DNA of 64,000 nt from Hordeum vulgare subsp. vulgare (GCF_904849725.1 NC_058519.1:184315703-184379702); one strand, 5' to 3'; shown: positions 32,521 through 44,180, numbered from the stretch's first letter. Notes: generated by a model from the sequence alone, not told the origin. Translations and numbers: made by a program.

Positions 32521-33551
32521 CCAAGTGTCAGGGAGGTTGCTTGCAATGGTCCTGAAAGTTGCTTCCCCAATATTTTGTTTGCAGGAATCCTTGACTCGGG
32601 CCGACTCAACCATGGTCAGCTTAAAAGAAAGCTTAGCTGAACAACAGGATGCTCGGGCTAAATTTGAAGAAAAGTTTCGCCTTGCCCTTTCTGACATGGA
32701 GAAGATGAAAGCCGAAGAGAGGGCCCATGCTGAACAAGCCGCCGTCTTGAAACGGGCGGAACAAGCCGAAGAAAAGTTGAAAGCCTCCCTTCAAGACCTC
32801 TCCGGCTTAAAGCAACATATCTCCAACATGACCCAAGCTATATTTGGTAAGGATCAATTACCTTGTTCTAAAAAGTGCTGCAAAGCATATTGCAAATGCT
32901 AATTATCTTGTTTTGCCACTTGTAGGTCCACGATCCGCCACCCTGCAGAATGACTGCATTCTGTAGTTGAAAGCGATTTATACTTTAACAGAGCAGTTAT
33001 AAACGGGTAGCATGATGACTGTGAAGGCCGTAATGGGAAACAGGGAACCCATAAGATCCATCAAGCATATGTTGGGTTGCCTTTCAACTTTGCCGCCCCA
33101 GGTAGAAGAGCTAAAAAGGTCAGCCGCCCGTAAAGGAGCACTGACCACCCTAAGCCGGTGTTTGGCCTATGCTCCCGAACATAAGCCAGAGGAGGTAGCT
33201 GCCGGCTTTCCAGAGTTAAAATATGACGCATCAGATTTCACCGAGGAGGATTACCATCATTGTGTGAAAGAGTCTCGCTCCGCGGCGACTCAGCTAGCAG
33301 TCGGCCTAGACTTAGGAAAATACCAGGCGGCTTATGATGAACACAACAAAAGGGTGACTCCTCCTTCGTATGAAGTTACCAGCCTGACTCCCCCACGCCG
33401 TAAGAATCCTTTTGACTTTGACATTGATCTGTCCGCCATCTTGACTGAAGAAGACGAGTTTGTCGCCTTGACTAATTCCAATTGGAAATTAGGCGACTTA
33501 CAGATCGAAGACAGCAAAAGCTCGAAGCAGGGTGACCTAGAGGTGGCTTAA

Positions 33552-34696
33552 ACCGAATTTTCATGAAGTTTTGTCCTCCAAGAATATTTTGATTCCTTCC
33601 TGACCGGGATATGATGCCCTCGTATGGCCTGGTGAGCCATGTAATAGTCTTAGGATCCAGGAAAACGGTATGATAACCGTACCTTTATGTTTGGAAGTTT
33701 CATCCTTCATTAATATGAATCCCCTTTCCCAAAGTTTTGTCATGTTTTGAAAAAAATGTTCTTTGCCCTGTTTATCAGAGAAAACAATAAACCGACTCAA
33801 TGAGTCACGGCGGGTTATAAACAATAAGTCGGATCAGTGAGTCGCAACGGGTTATAAACAATAAGCCCGCTCAGTGAGTCACGGCGGGTTATAAATTTTT
33901 TACGGAACCTTTGGGTGATGCCGCAAAGATAGTCATAAAGTTCATCGGCTCGATGTGTTACGACGGGATAGGACGAGTTGGAAAAACTCTAGTGCTACCC
34001 CAAGAAGGCTTTTGCAACAGCCCTAGTTGTTTAGACCGGCTAATCAGGCACAAGTCAGGCTTCAGTGAAGCAGGTTTAGTGAACCCATGGTTTGTCTATT
34101 TTCCATGTGTCGGCTCTTGCCAGTACCTTTCATGTTTTAACCAAGGCAAGTTCAGGGTCCAAAAGTCGATTGACTTGCCAAGAGTACATGGGACCATAGG
34201 GCGAGTCGCCAAACACATAGTCCAGTATAACCATTGTAATGCGTTAATTTTTCGCTAGCCAAGTGGGTATTCAGGATTAACTCAGTGAGTGGAAGCCCCC
34301 AAGTGACCTATGATTAGGGAAAAACTAGACATAGGATTGCAGAAGCGTATACGCTCTTACTGCAAAACGACTTGGGAGCTAGTAACCGCCAAGTAAGCCG
34401 GCTTAATTCTCAAAACCATATAAGGTGCCCATGTTTGAACCGTCCAGCGTGGCAACTTTGATCCTCTTTGGCATATCAACATCCAGTTTTGAAATAAGTG
34501 CAACGTGGCGACTTATGCTCTTTGAAGCTGATAGCGTCCATGCTTGGTCGACTTATAGAACAATAAAGTCTCATGCCTTCAATAAGCTGAAACGGCAAAG
34601 GACCCTGAAGTTCGTGGGCGCTGGCTTTATTGATTTATAAATAAAATAAAGGATTACAAATTCAAAATTGTAAACATAGGTAAGGATCCAGTGGCT
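33552..34696. other. G2 non-coding stretch between antisense gene and integrase
   Basis: No gene is supported. It holds three direct copies of a ~37-bp unit (33781-33892; each reads 'cagtgagtc' and ends 'cgggttat'), then sequence shared with G1 122-1225. The gag-pol and antisense transcripts would converge here. Open frames at 33911-34258 and 34425-34640 have no domain. Confidence 0.6.
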
Positions 34697-36141
34697 CTAA
34701 GTATAATATGGCCGCAAGTGGGCGATGTTCCATGGGCGAGTTGTCTCAACCTTCGTTGTTGGTCTATCCGGGCGAAGATCCACCAAGTAATATGAACCGT
34801 TACGGAGATTCTTGCTGATGACAAAAGGTCCTTCCCATGGAGGGGATAACTTATGCATACCAGTATGATCTTGAATCAACCGGAGCACTAAGTTTCCCTC
34901 TTGAAAAGCTCGGCTCTTGACTCGGCGGTTGTGAAAGTGTCGCAAGTCTTGTTGATAAATCGCCGATGGTGACGCGGCCAAATCACGCTCCTCCTCCAAG
35001 GCGTCCAACGAATCTTGACGTGCTAACTCGTTGTCTTGTTCCACATAGGCGGCGATTCGTGGCGCATCATGTCTGATGTCACTTGGTAATACTGCATCTG
35101 CTCCGTAAACCAGGAAAAAGGGTGTGAAACCAGTAGATCGATTTGGGGTGGTTCCGACGCTACATAAAACTGAAGGCAGTTCTTCAACCCAACATCCCCG
35201 GGTACTTTCTAGAGTTACCATAAGTCGGGGCTTGATTCCTTGCAATATTTCTTGATTCGCCCATTCTGCATGTCCATTGGACTAATGGTGTGCAATTGCA
35301 GAAACGTCAAGCCGGATGTGCTCCCTTGCGCAAAAGTCTTGCATGGCGCCCTTTGATAAGTTAGTACCATTATCAGTAATGATACTATGAGGATACCCAA
35401 AGCGGGAAATCAACTTTTTCAGGAACTTGACGGCCGTGTCTGGATCACAGCTACTAATCGGCTCTGCTTCAACCCACTTGGTAAACTTGTCGACTGCCAC
35501 CAACGGGTGAGTCTTTTTATTGGACGACATTTTGAAAGGACCAACCATGTCCAGCCCCCCGACCGCAAACGGCCATGTAATCGGGATCATCCGTAATTCC
35601 TGAGCCGGCACATGCATCTGACACCCAAATATTTGGCAGCCATCACATCGGCGAACTATATCCTCAGCATCTGCATGAGCTGTCAAGCAGTAAAACCCAT
35701 GTCGAATGGCTTTGGATACCAGAGAGCGTGACCCGGCGTGATGACCATAGTCGCCTGCATGAATCTCGTTAAGAATCGCACACCCTTCCTCAGAAGAGAC
35801 ACACCTTTGAAACACTCCAGAAGTGCTTCGCTTGTGTAACTCGCCTTTATGTATGACCATGCACTTGCATCGATGGACGATTTGGCGGGCCAACAACTCA
35901 TCAGTAGGTAACTCGCCTCGTGCCAGATACGCCATGTAGGGGATTGCCCAATCTGGGGTAGCACGGAGAGCCGCCACAAGTTGAGACTCAGGATTAGGAA
36001 CCGCCAAGTCTTCCTTTGAAGGCAACCTTACTGATGGGTTATGCAATACATCCAAAAATACATTAGGGGGAACCGGCTTACACTGTGAACCGAGTTGTGA
36101 AAGAGCATCCGCCGCCTCATTGAGTCAACAATCAATGTGAT
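34697..36141 (-). pseudogene. G2 integrase and end of second RNase H
   Basis: From 36141 leftward: the last part of RNase H, then 'HAGDYGHHAGSRSLVSKAIR' and 'VRRCDGCQIF' (zinc-binding His-His and Cys-Cys), 'GLDMVGPFKMSSNKKTH', 'AVDKFTKWVEAEP', 'IITDNGTNLSKGAMQ' and, after TAG at 35282-35284, the catalytic Glu region, then 'STGFTPFFLVYGADAVLP' and 'LSPPWEGPFVISK'. At the stop, G1 and G3 have the Gln of the 'AHPQSN' motif, so this is a C-to-T nonsense change. C2 is inserted at the right edge. Apart from this stop the integrase is the best preserved of the three. Confidence 0.9.
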
Positions 36142-36146
36142 CCACC
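36142..36146. repeat. Target-site duplication of C2, left copy (CCACC)
   Basis: CCACC precedes TGTTGGGG of the C2 LTR and is repeated at 48433-48437. Joining the two sides restores the G2 RNase H sequence order. Confidence 0.94.
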
Positions 36147-36473
36147 TGTTGGGGCATAGTTTATGCCTAAGTAATTTTGGTGATTGATGACAGTAACGCA
36201 AAGGACTAACCGTGTGTGTTAAGATTTCAGATAACACACGTCAACGGCACAAGACGACTCGCCCCCTCTTTCGTGGAACAGAAGCACGGTGTTCTCTACG
36301 ACTCTCTTTATTTGAGTCATAGGAAAGCCGTACTATTAAGAGGGGAACCGTAGTGGAAAGGTTTGGGTGGAATCAATCTTGCACGCGCACACTTCACCTC
36401 TTTTCCCCCTTGCCGGCAACTTTGGAGTGGCTCATGCCCTGGTGTTTCTTTCTTGTTTGCAAATGGTCCCCTA

Positions 36474-36870
36474 GCGGTAGTATCGCTGGCCCTAGCGGTA
36501 GTACCGCTGGCCCTAGCGGTGCCCTAGCGGTAGTACCGCTCGCCCTAGCGGTAGTACCGCTGGAGTGCTAGCGGTAGTACCGCTGGAGTGCTAGCGGTAG
36601 TACCGCTGCAGCCAGCGGTAGTACCGCTAGCTGGCGGTAGTACCGCCCCTGGTCAGTGGTAGTACCGCTCGAGGAGCTTAGTACCGCCTGCCTAGCGGTT
36701 GTACATGGACGGACCTTTTTGCGAAGACTTTCTTGGCGGTGGTAGTGCTTATACACTACCAAGGGCCCAGCGGTAGTACCGCTGCAGCCAGCTGTAGTAC
36801 CGCTGGAGTGCCAGCGGTAGTACCGCTCGAATGCTAGCGGTAGTACCGCTGCATCCAGCGGTAGTACCAC
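36474..36870 (+). repeat. Palindrome array upstream of the C2 LTR promoter
   Basis: About 14 copies, some degenerate, of GCGGTAGTACCGC, a 6+1+6 perfect palindrome with central G. Starts are near 36474, 36495, 36527, 36548, 36571, 36594, 36615, 36633 and 36656, and again near 36770, 36791, 36814, 36837 and 36858. Spacing is 21-23 bp in runs, close to two helical turns. The array ends about 50 bp before the TATA box. The 3' LTR has a shorter array at about 47300-47640. Confidence 0.93.
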
Positions 36871-36921
36871 TAGGCACGGGCTGTGAGTGGGAAAACGGTT
36901 GGATTTCTCCCCCCCCCCCAC

Positions 36922-36929
36922 TATATAAG
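36922..36929 (+). promoter_or_regulatory. C2 LTR TATA box
   Basis: TATATAAG after a C-tract, present at the same place in the 3' LTR (47691-47698). It would drive the gag-pol transcript. Confidence 0.75.
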
Positions 36930-37667
36930 GGGTTCTTCTAGCTGTGGAACCCTATCTCTTACCCTCCCAAGCTCCATTGTTGCTCCCTAAGCTCAAAAGA
37001 GCCCGATCTCTCTCCCTAGCCAACAAAACTTGTTGATTCTTTAGGGATTGGTTGAGAAGGCCTAGATCCACACTTCCACCAAGAGAAAAGTTGATTCCCC
37101 CACCAATCCCCTGCGGATCTTGTTACTCTTGGGTGTTTGAGCATCCTAGACGGTTGAGGTCACCTCGAAGCCACATTCCATTGTGGTGAAGCTTCGTGGT
37201 CTTGTTGGGAGCCTCCAAGCTTTGTGTGGAGTTTTCCCCAACCTTGTTTGTAAAGGTTCGATCGCCGCCTTCAAGGGAACCTATAGTGGAATCACGGTAC
37301 CTTGCATCGTGGGAGGGCGTGAGGAGAATACGGTGGCCTTAGTGGCTTATTGGGGAGCATTGTGCCTCCACACCGCTCCAACGGAGACGTACTTCCTGTC
37401 AAAGGGAAGGAACTTCGGTAACACATCCTCATCTTCATTGGTTCCACTTGTGGTTATCTCTAACCTTTACTTTGTGTATGCTTATGTTGTTGTCTTTCTC
37501 TTACTTGTCTTAGTAGTTCTCGTTGTTAGCTTCATTACGGTTCAACCCATTGTTGTTATATTTGTGAACCCGTATGTTGTTTACCCTAACTTGCTAAGAT
37601 TAATTAAAAAGTGGTCGTTGCCTATTCACCCCCCCCCCCCTCTAGTCAACCATATCGATCCTTTCAA

Positions 37668-37681
37668 TTGGTATCAGAGCC
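37668..37681 (+). other. C2 primer-binding site
   Basis: TTGGTATCAGAGCC, complementary to the 3' end of plant initiator tRNA-Met, the usual Copia primer, two bases after the LTR. Confidence 0.9.
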
Positions 37682-37717
37682 ACGTCTCTTTATTAAGGGT
37701 TTCACCACCCGAAGAGT

Positions 37718-40272
37718 ATGGAAGGTGAAGAGGGAATTAACCATGGGCAACCCGAGGCCATGGACTTGACTTCGGTCACAAGGGACGACTTGAGTACGGC
37801 TATGGCCGCCCTCAAGACGTCCTTGACAAACGAAGTCAAGACCATGCTTAAAGAGTTAATTGTGGAATTTAAAAGTCCACCCGAACCGGCGTTAGTGGTT
37901 AAACCCATCCTCACCGATTCGGAGGCTAATTCCTCTAAGGAAGCGGCTAAAGGTATGCGACCTTCCTCATCTCACAAAAAGGATGGGACTGGAACATATG
38001 CCTCAGTTCCACCCCCCCCCCCCCCATGGTCTATGGAGGATCCGTTCCCACACCGCGTCTTAATCCTGTTGGTCCTCCTCCTAAGCTTGTGAAAGGTGAC
38101 TTTGCTAACTGGGTATTTTCTATTAAGTCTCATTTGAATCATAGCTCAACAAACTTGTGGAGAATCATCGAGCAAGGATATTATCCCCATGATCCAAGCA
38201 ACCTCACTCCAAGAGAAGATGCAGACAATCAATACAATCACTCTGCCTTGTTTATTCTTCAGTCCGCAGTGCCACCTGAAGATCTTCCTCACTTGCGTCC
38301 CTTCACTTTGGCCAAGGATTGTTGGGAGCATATTATGGTGTTTTACAAGGGAAGCTCAAGCATTCAACGATCCAACTATGAAGTGATACTTGATAAGGCC
38401 GATGAGTTTGTGATGAAGGAAGACGAGGACCCTCGTGATCTCTATCGGAGGGTGACTGCTATTGTTGTGGCACTCAAGGATCATGGGAGAAAGGATGTGG
38501 ATGATACACGGGTCAAGCGCAAGTTTCTCAAAGCCATCATGCCTTTCAACAAAGCCATGTCATCTGTCATTCGTCAGCGGCCAGACTTCCACTCCTTGTC
38601 TTCCAGTGAGGTGTTGGATGAATTCATTGCAATGTCAATCATGAACGAAACAGCCGACAATGCACTTTCTCGTGTTCCCTCAAAGACAACTTCACCCAAC
38701 CTTGCGTTAAAAGCAACAGCAATGTTTGAAGAAGAATAAGAGGATGAGGAAGAGGAGAGCTGCCCTGAAGACACAAAGTATGCCTACCATGAGCACATGG
38801 CTCTTGCATCAAGGCAATTCTGGGGCAACAAGAGGAACTCAAGACCCACCTTCACCAAGAACAACTCGAGTGGATTCAAACCCAAACAACGAGTGAGGAC
38901 ATGTTATAACTGTGGTAACGTGAGCCACTTCGTGGCCGAATGTCCCTATGAGAAAAGGGAAGACAACGGGGGCAAGCTCATTCGCAAAGACAAAACCAAA
39001 TCATTTCCAATCAAGAACAACTTTGTGAAGAAACCCCACCCAAAAGGGATGGTGGCCCTTGAAGAGTACCCTTCCGATGATGATGATGATGATGATGATG
39101 ATACAGTGGCAACGGCAACTGTTGCTATTGCCACTACCTCTCCTCGGAAGGTGTCTCTCTTCAACGCCCCCAACGAGAACCACATCACCAAGTGGCTCAT
39201 GGCAAAAGGTATCAATCAGGTAACCCCCATCATTAAGACCAACATCGCTACTGCTCCTTCATTGTTAAATTGTGTTGATGATAGTGATGTTGGGGAACTT
39301 AATGAGCATGATCTTGACAAGTTTCTGTGCACTATTAAGGGAGAATCCAAGAAGCACTTTGTTGCTCTCTTGGAACAACTGGGTGAGGCCAATGACCTCA
39401 TTGAGTCTCATGACGAGACCATCTCCGAGCTTCAGGGACACAGTCGTGACTATGCCAATGAAATTGCTGAATTATCTAGTGCTCTAGAAAAGGAGCGCAC
39501 TCTTCGTTTGGCTCTTGAGGAGTCATACAACGATGACTGCGCTAAAATGCAAAAGAAACTAGATCGTGATGTTGTTCTTACTCGTATGCTTAAGTCTGAA
39601 AAGTATGCTCTTGGGGTTGGCCATGACAGACTCAAGGTGGAGTTTGACACACTCGACAAGGCCCACAAGGTCTTGAAAGGTGTTCATTTATCTCTGAAAG
39701 AGTCTCATGATCAACTCCAAGCAAAGCTTACCAAGGAGATCTCTACTTGTCCTCCCTTTGTGTTAATTGATAATGCTTGTGCAACTAATCCCTGTTGTGA
39801 GCATGTACATCTTGTGGAGGAAAATGCCAAGTTAAAGGAGGAACTTGAGAAGGGCCTTGTGGCATGCATACAAGGTGAGAAGAGCCTGAACGACCTCTTG
39901 AGCACTCAAAAAGGTGTTGTAGGAAAGGAGGGACTTGGACTTACCTCCAAGTCAAAAGGTAAAAGGAGGAATAGGAACAAACGATCTCCTACCCTCATGG
40001 ACATCTTTGTCAAAGAGGGTGAGGGGACTCAGAAGGTGAACAGGAACAAGGTGGACTATGGAAACCTCAAGAAGGGCAAAACCATTCCTACTAACACAGC
40101 CGACAAACTCAATTCTTCTTATGTCTTATGTCGTGCTAGTGATGGGCATGTTTATGCCAGATTTGTTGGTTCCTATGATGAGTACATTGAATGGGCTATG
40201 TGGGTTCCTAAGACCCTTGTCTCTAACATGAAAGGACCCATTAAAAAATGGGTACCTAAAACCAAGCCTTGA
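37718..40272 (+). pseudogene. C2 gag
   Basis: A start at 37718 gives an acidic N-terminus, followed by a Pro run encoded by a C-tract near 38011-38025 where the frame shifts. The gag core is 38060-38740: 'LVKGDFANWVFSIKSHL', 'LWRIIEQGYYPHDPSNL', 'CWEHIMVFYKGSSS' and 'DEFVMKEDEDPRDLYRRV'. TAA at 38737-38739 breaks it. A CCHC zinc knuckle, 'CYNCGNVSHFVAECP', is at 38911-38955, then an Asp run from a GAT microsatellite (39077-39103) and a long heptad-rich coiled coil (39280-39900). It ends at TGA 40270-40272, with protease following in another frame. The long C-terminal coiled coil is typical of SIRE gag. Confidence 0.92.
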
Positions 40273-40276
40273 TCTA

Positions 40277-40850
40277 TTGCAGGAGTTTGCTTCCGGTGGG
40301 GTATCATGGTTGCTCGATAGTGGAGCAACAAATCATATGACCGGAAGCAAGGACTTAGTGGTGGATGTGCATCCTTCTCCATCTATGCCCACCCATGTCC
40401 AATTCGCCGATGCATCCTCGCCAAAGGTATTGGGATTTGGTAAGGTGGTCGTCTCTCAAGAGTTATCTATTGAAAAGGTCATGCTTGTTGAGTCACTTGC
40501 CTACAATTTACTTTCGGTTCGTCAACTTGCAATTATGGGTTTTTCCACATTTTTTAATCTTGATACTGTGGTCCTCCTGAGGAGCAAGACTCTTAAAGTA
40601 GCCTATGTTGGATATGTCGAAAATGGTCTTTATGTGGTGAACTTCTCAAAGCGACCCACTAAGACCGCGACGTGTTTAATGGCTAAAGTTGATGTGGGCT
40701 GGCTTTGGCATCGCCGTTTAGCTCATGTCAATATGAGATCTTTGCAAAATCTTCTGACAGGGGACCATATTCGTGGACTAACAAATGTGAGTTTTGCTAA
40801 AGATCGTGTTTGCAGTGCCTGCATTGAAGGAAAGATTCATGAAACTGCTC
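40277..40850 (+). pseudogene. C2 protease and pre-integrase domain
   Basis: Starts five bases after the gag stop in a different frame, so expression would need frameshifting, or one indel separates them. The active site 'WLLDSGATNHMTGSKDL' (about 40307-40357) has the Copia Asp-Ser-Gly. The pre-integrase zinc-binding segment follows: 'LWHRRLAHVNMRSLQNLL' and 'CSACIEGKIHETAH' supply His, His, Cys, Cys. Intact up to the integrase core. Confidence 0.92.
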
Positions 40851-41510
40851 ATTGTCCAACGACTCTCATCTACACTAAGAGGCCATTGGAGCTCCTCCAT
40901 ATGGATCTGTTAGGCCCTCCATCATTTGATAGTCTTGGAGGCAAAAAGTACTGCTTGGTGATCGTTTACGACTACTCAAGATACACCTAGGTATATTTCT
41001 TCAAAAGGAAGAATGAAACTCAACAAACTATCATCAACTTTGCTAATGAAGCTCAACGTCAACATGAAGCAAAGATCTTGATAATTACAAGTGACAACGG
41101 CACCGAGTTCAAGAACTACACCTTGGATGAGTTTCTAGGTGATGAGGGAATAAAACATCAATATTCAGCACCATATACCCCTCAACAAAATGGCGTGGTA
41201 GAAAGGAAGAACCGGACCTTGATAGACGCTGCAAGAACAATGATGGCAGAATTCAAATCTCCATATAACTTTTGGGAGAGGCCATCAACACAGCATGTCA
41301 TGCGTCCAATCGGCTCTATATCCGCAAAGGCTTGAACAAGACTCCATATGAGATTCTAACTGGAAATAAACCCAATCTCAAGTACTTCCGGGTATTCGGT
41401 TGTAAGTGTTTCATTCTCAAGAAAGGTGCACGTTTAGCTAAATTTGATTCTAGAGCACATGAGGGCATCTTTGTTGGTTATGCTACAAACTCTCATGCTT
41501 AACGTGTCCT
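40851..41510 (+). pseudogene. C2 integrase core
   Basis: 'LELLHMDLLGPPSFDSLGGK' gives the first Asp, 'ITSDNGTEFKNY' the second and 'TPQQNGVVERKNRTL' the Glu, so the D,D,E triad is present. TAG at 40988-40990 lies where relatives have Trp. A frameshift near 41270 precedes the C-terminal 'TPYEILTGNKPNLKYFRVFG' and 'GIFVGYATNSHA' segments, which end at TAA 41500-41502. The enzyme inserts cDNA; this copy is broken three times. Confidence 0.9.
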
Positions 41511-42294
41511 CAACAAATCCACCGGACTCATTGAGGAGACGTGTAACGTGGATTTTGATGAAAATAATGGCTCCCAAGTGGAGCAAAGTGGTCTTTGTGA
41601 TGTAGGTGATGAAAGTCCTCCCCAAGCCATAAGAAGAATGGGGATTGGTCAAATACTCCCTATTGAGGAACCCCTTGTGGCTGAAGGAGAAGGACAATGC
41701 TCTACTCAAATGGAGCCATCACCTCCACAAGCCCACAACGCTTTCGATGAACAAAGAGAAGACTCTCAACAAAATGGACTAGGTCATGGTCAAGATAAAT
41801 TGCCCAACAATGATGATGTGTCCCATGATATTCAAGTTCTCACCCAAGGCTCCGAACCTGCTCATGATCAAGATCAAGTGCAACTGCGAGATCCAGACCA
41901 AGTAGAAGCACAAGATCAAGATCAAGAGCAACCACAAATACAAGAACAAACAAGTGAACATGCTCAAGTCGAAAGTCAAGATGATCAGGATATTGTCTCA
42001 CAATTCCCTTCTGCAGCACCAACAGCCGGTGCCAAGGGAGGCTCACGACGCAAGGGCAAGCAAAGTAAACAAGTCGATGCTCCCCAGTTATCCAATGAAG
42101 AACTCTTGGAGCGTCGAGCAGCCAAGATTGCGAACAAGCTGAGAGTCAAGTCACATCTTATGAAGAATGTACTTGGCAGTTTAAAAAGGGGAGTATCCAC
42201 CCATCAACAGATTTGGAATTATTGTGAGCATCACGCGTTTGTTTCGTATTGTGAACCTCAGCGGGTACAGGAAGCGCTCGATGATGAGGATTAG
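41511..42294 (+). pseudogene. C2 Asp/Gln-rich linker between integrase and RT
   Basis: In the RT frame, about 250 codons: a short conserved 'RVLNKSTGLIEETCNVDFDE' join, then low-complexity Asp-Gln repeats ('QDQDQ' words, about 41860-42000), a basic patch ('GGSRRKGKQSK') and 'WNYCEHHAFVSYCEP'. Linkers of this kind are usual and variable in SIRE elements. TAG at 42292-42294 sits at the start of RT. Confidence 0.8.
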
Positions 42295-43290
42295 CTTATG
42301 GCCATGCATGAAGAACTTAACAACTTCGAGCGTAACCAAGTCTGGGATTTAGTGCCAAGGCCAACGGAGGAACATAATGTCTTCGGGACCAAATGGATAT
42401 TCAAGAACAAGGAAGATTCCAATGGAATTGTGATTCGAAACAAGGCAAGATTGGTGGCTCAAGGCTACTCCCAAGTCGAGGGTATCGACTACGGTGAAAC
42501 CTTTGCCCCTGTTGCTCGTCTAGAATCTATTCGCATGTTGCTTGCATTTTCTTCTCATCATAACTTCAAATTACAACAAATGGATGTGAAAAGTGTGTTT
42601 CTTAATGGTCCTTTAAATGAGTTGGTCTATGTCAAACAACCCCCGGGATTCGAACATCCCAAGCTCTCCAGTCATGTGTACAAACTTAATAAGGCACTAT
42701 ATGGCCTTAAACAAGCCCCACGTGCGTGGTATGAGCATCTTACTGAGTTGTTACAAGATTGTGGGTTTGAAATTGGGAAGATAGATCCCACTCTTTTTAC
42801 TAAGAGGGTTAAAGGGGATTTGTTCATATGCCAACTATATTTTGATGATATCATCTTTGGCTCTCCTAACATTTCCTTCAATGAAGAATTTGCTGCACTA
42901 ATGACTGAGAAATTTGAGATGTCCATGATGGGAGAGTTGAAGTTCTTCCTTGGGTTCGAGATTAAACAAGGCCTAGAAGGGACCTTCATCAAACAAGCCA
43001 AGTACACTCAAGACATGCTCAAACGGTTCGAGCTTGAAGATGTCAAACCGGTCAAGTTCCCCATGCCAACAAGATGCAAGCTTGACAGTGATCCCAATGG
43101 TAAAGCAGTGGATCAAAAGGTATATCGCTCCATGATTGGATCCCTCCTTTACCTTTGTGCATCTAGACCGGATATTATGCTAAGTGTAGGGATATGTGCA
43201 CGGTTTCAATCCGCACCAAAAGAAAGTCATTATATGGCTGTTAAGCGAATCTTTCGATATTTGGCTCATACCCCAAACTTTGGCCTATAG
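42295..43290 (+). pseudogene. C2 reverse transcriptase
   Basis: Open for 330 codons: '[20 protein letters not shown]', '[15 protein letters not shown]', '[20 protein letters not shown]', '[12 protein letters not shown]' (first catalytic Asp), '[19 protein letters not shown]' and '[12 protein letters not shown]' (the Copia Asp-Asp pair), then '[18 protein letters not shown]'. It ends at TAG 43288-43290 after 'NFGL', where relatives continue with Trp. Motif spacing is normal and the catalytic residues are present. Copies element RNA in the particle. Confidence 0.94.
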
Positions 43291-43791
43291 TATCCCAAAG
43301 GAGCAAACTTCAACCTAGTTGGCTATTCTGACTCAGATTGGGCAGGAGATTGTGTGGAGAGGAAGTCAACTTCTGGAGGATGCCAATTCCTTGGTCTCTC
43401 ACTGGTAAGTTGGTCTTCAAAGAAGCAGAATTGAGTCTCTCTATCATCCACCGAAGCTGAGTATGTGGCAGCTGCAAGTTGTTGTGCACAATTGCTATGG
43501 ATGAGGCAAACTTTAAAGGATTACGGTGTCACTTGTGACAAAGTGCCTCTTCTATGTGACAATCAAAGTGCCACCCAGATTTCCCTCAACCCAGTGCAAC
43601 ATAGCAAAACCAAGCATATTGATATTCGCCATTACTTCATTCGTGAACATATCAAGCTAGGTGATATTGAGGTTCACTTCATCCACACTGAAGAGCAACT
43701 TGCAGATATTTTCACTAAGCCCCTAGATGACGCAAGGTTCCGGGAGTTAAGGCATGAGCTAAATATCATTGATTCAAGTAATGTGGATTGA
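43291..43791 (+). pseudogene. C2 RNase H
   Basis: Same frame as RT: 'LVGYSDSDWAGDCVERKSTS' (Asp), then TGA at 43432-43434, 'SLSSTEAEYVAAA' (Glu), 'LLCDNQSATQISLNPV' (Asp), 'KTKHIDIRHYFIRE' and 'TEEQLADIFTKPLD' (Asp). The frame ends at a stop at 43789-43791. Removes RNA during cDNA synthesis. Apart from the nonsense change it is well preserved. Confidence 0.92.
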
Positions 43792-44180
43792 AGCTAGGCA
43801 CGTTGCACCTTACTATGCATTCTATCTTGTTCTAGATGTAGGCATGGACATAGGGGGAGTGTTGTTCTCTCAATGAACTTTTCCTCCCCCCATTATGCAT
43901 AAATCGATCTAGTCTTTCACTTTAGCCATTGTCAAATGGCACTTGTGCTTCAAAGACGAGCGTTGGTCATGAACCCAAGGATAATTTTTCGCGGTGTCAT
44001 ACCTTTGTCTCAAACATAGGTGGCCTTGGCCACCGCCCCCCCGCCCCCACCTTTCTCTCATATAGAAGAAAGGATATAAAATGACAAGTCAGTATATCTT
44101 GCTGGTGCTATCTTCTTTTTCACTAACTTGTCATTTGCCCACGTTCTTCTCATCTCCTAGGTACCGTTGTGACATTTGGA
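43792..44180. other. C2 interval after pol
   Basis: About 390 bp with no gene. A purine-rich 'catagggggagtg' at 43850-43862 resembles a second, internal polypurine tract. A pyrimidine-rich stretch follows before the palindrome array. Confidence 0.5.

Larger units (their letters stand above)
27979..33551 (+). pseudogene. G2 antisense gene: Transposase_28-like domain plus coiled coil, with introns
   Basis: On the strand opposite to G2 gag-pol. A 5' UTR intron (27498-27976) fits GT-AG, with a start at 27979. The main exon encodes 'FADHLERSFKPPSSKFFRDA', 'LHFFHLHPQDLGPNSISN' and 'LCQLQVFCEAYLKID', the same layout as G3, then after a frameshift near 28300 'FFYLNRQTEFAHGPSLELGG' and 'HPKGWAKTWFYCRDTSP'. 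Stops are also present near 28062. Small downstream exons follow (Lys-rich 28947-29103, acidic from 29169, then 29688-30080). An intron of about 2.5 kb carries a 76-bp tandem array and S2. Exon 32583-32847 is coiled coil, and the last exon (about 32926-33551) ends with TAA. The family resembles Pfam 'putative gypsy type transposon'; function is unknown. Confidence 0.75.
36147..37666 (+). repeat. C2 5' LTR
   Basis: 1520 bp, from TGTTGGGGCATAG to GATCCTTTCA. The 3' copy is 1460 bp; the difference is mostly fewer palindrome units. A palindrome array lies at 36474-36870, a TATA box at 36922-36929, and poly-C tracts near 36909 and 37629. The open frame 37183-37728 lies partly in the LTR (also in the 3' copy, 48078-48440) and is hydrophobic, but has no recognised domain and is not called. 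Confidence 0.94.

Noticed and set aside
36474..36870. Palindrome array as a CRISPR or minisatellite coding repeat
   Set aside because: Spacers are short and repeated, not unique, and the array is at the same place in both LTRs, so it is an LTR regulatory repeat.
37183..37728. Hydrophobic 181-codon frame at the end of the C2 5' LTR (and 48078-48440 in the 3' LTR)
   Set aside because: It would need to read across the LTR end and PBS into gag in a different frame. The hydrophobic run comes from T-rich LTR sequence, and no family match is recognised.
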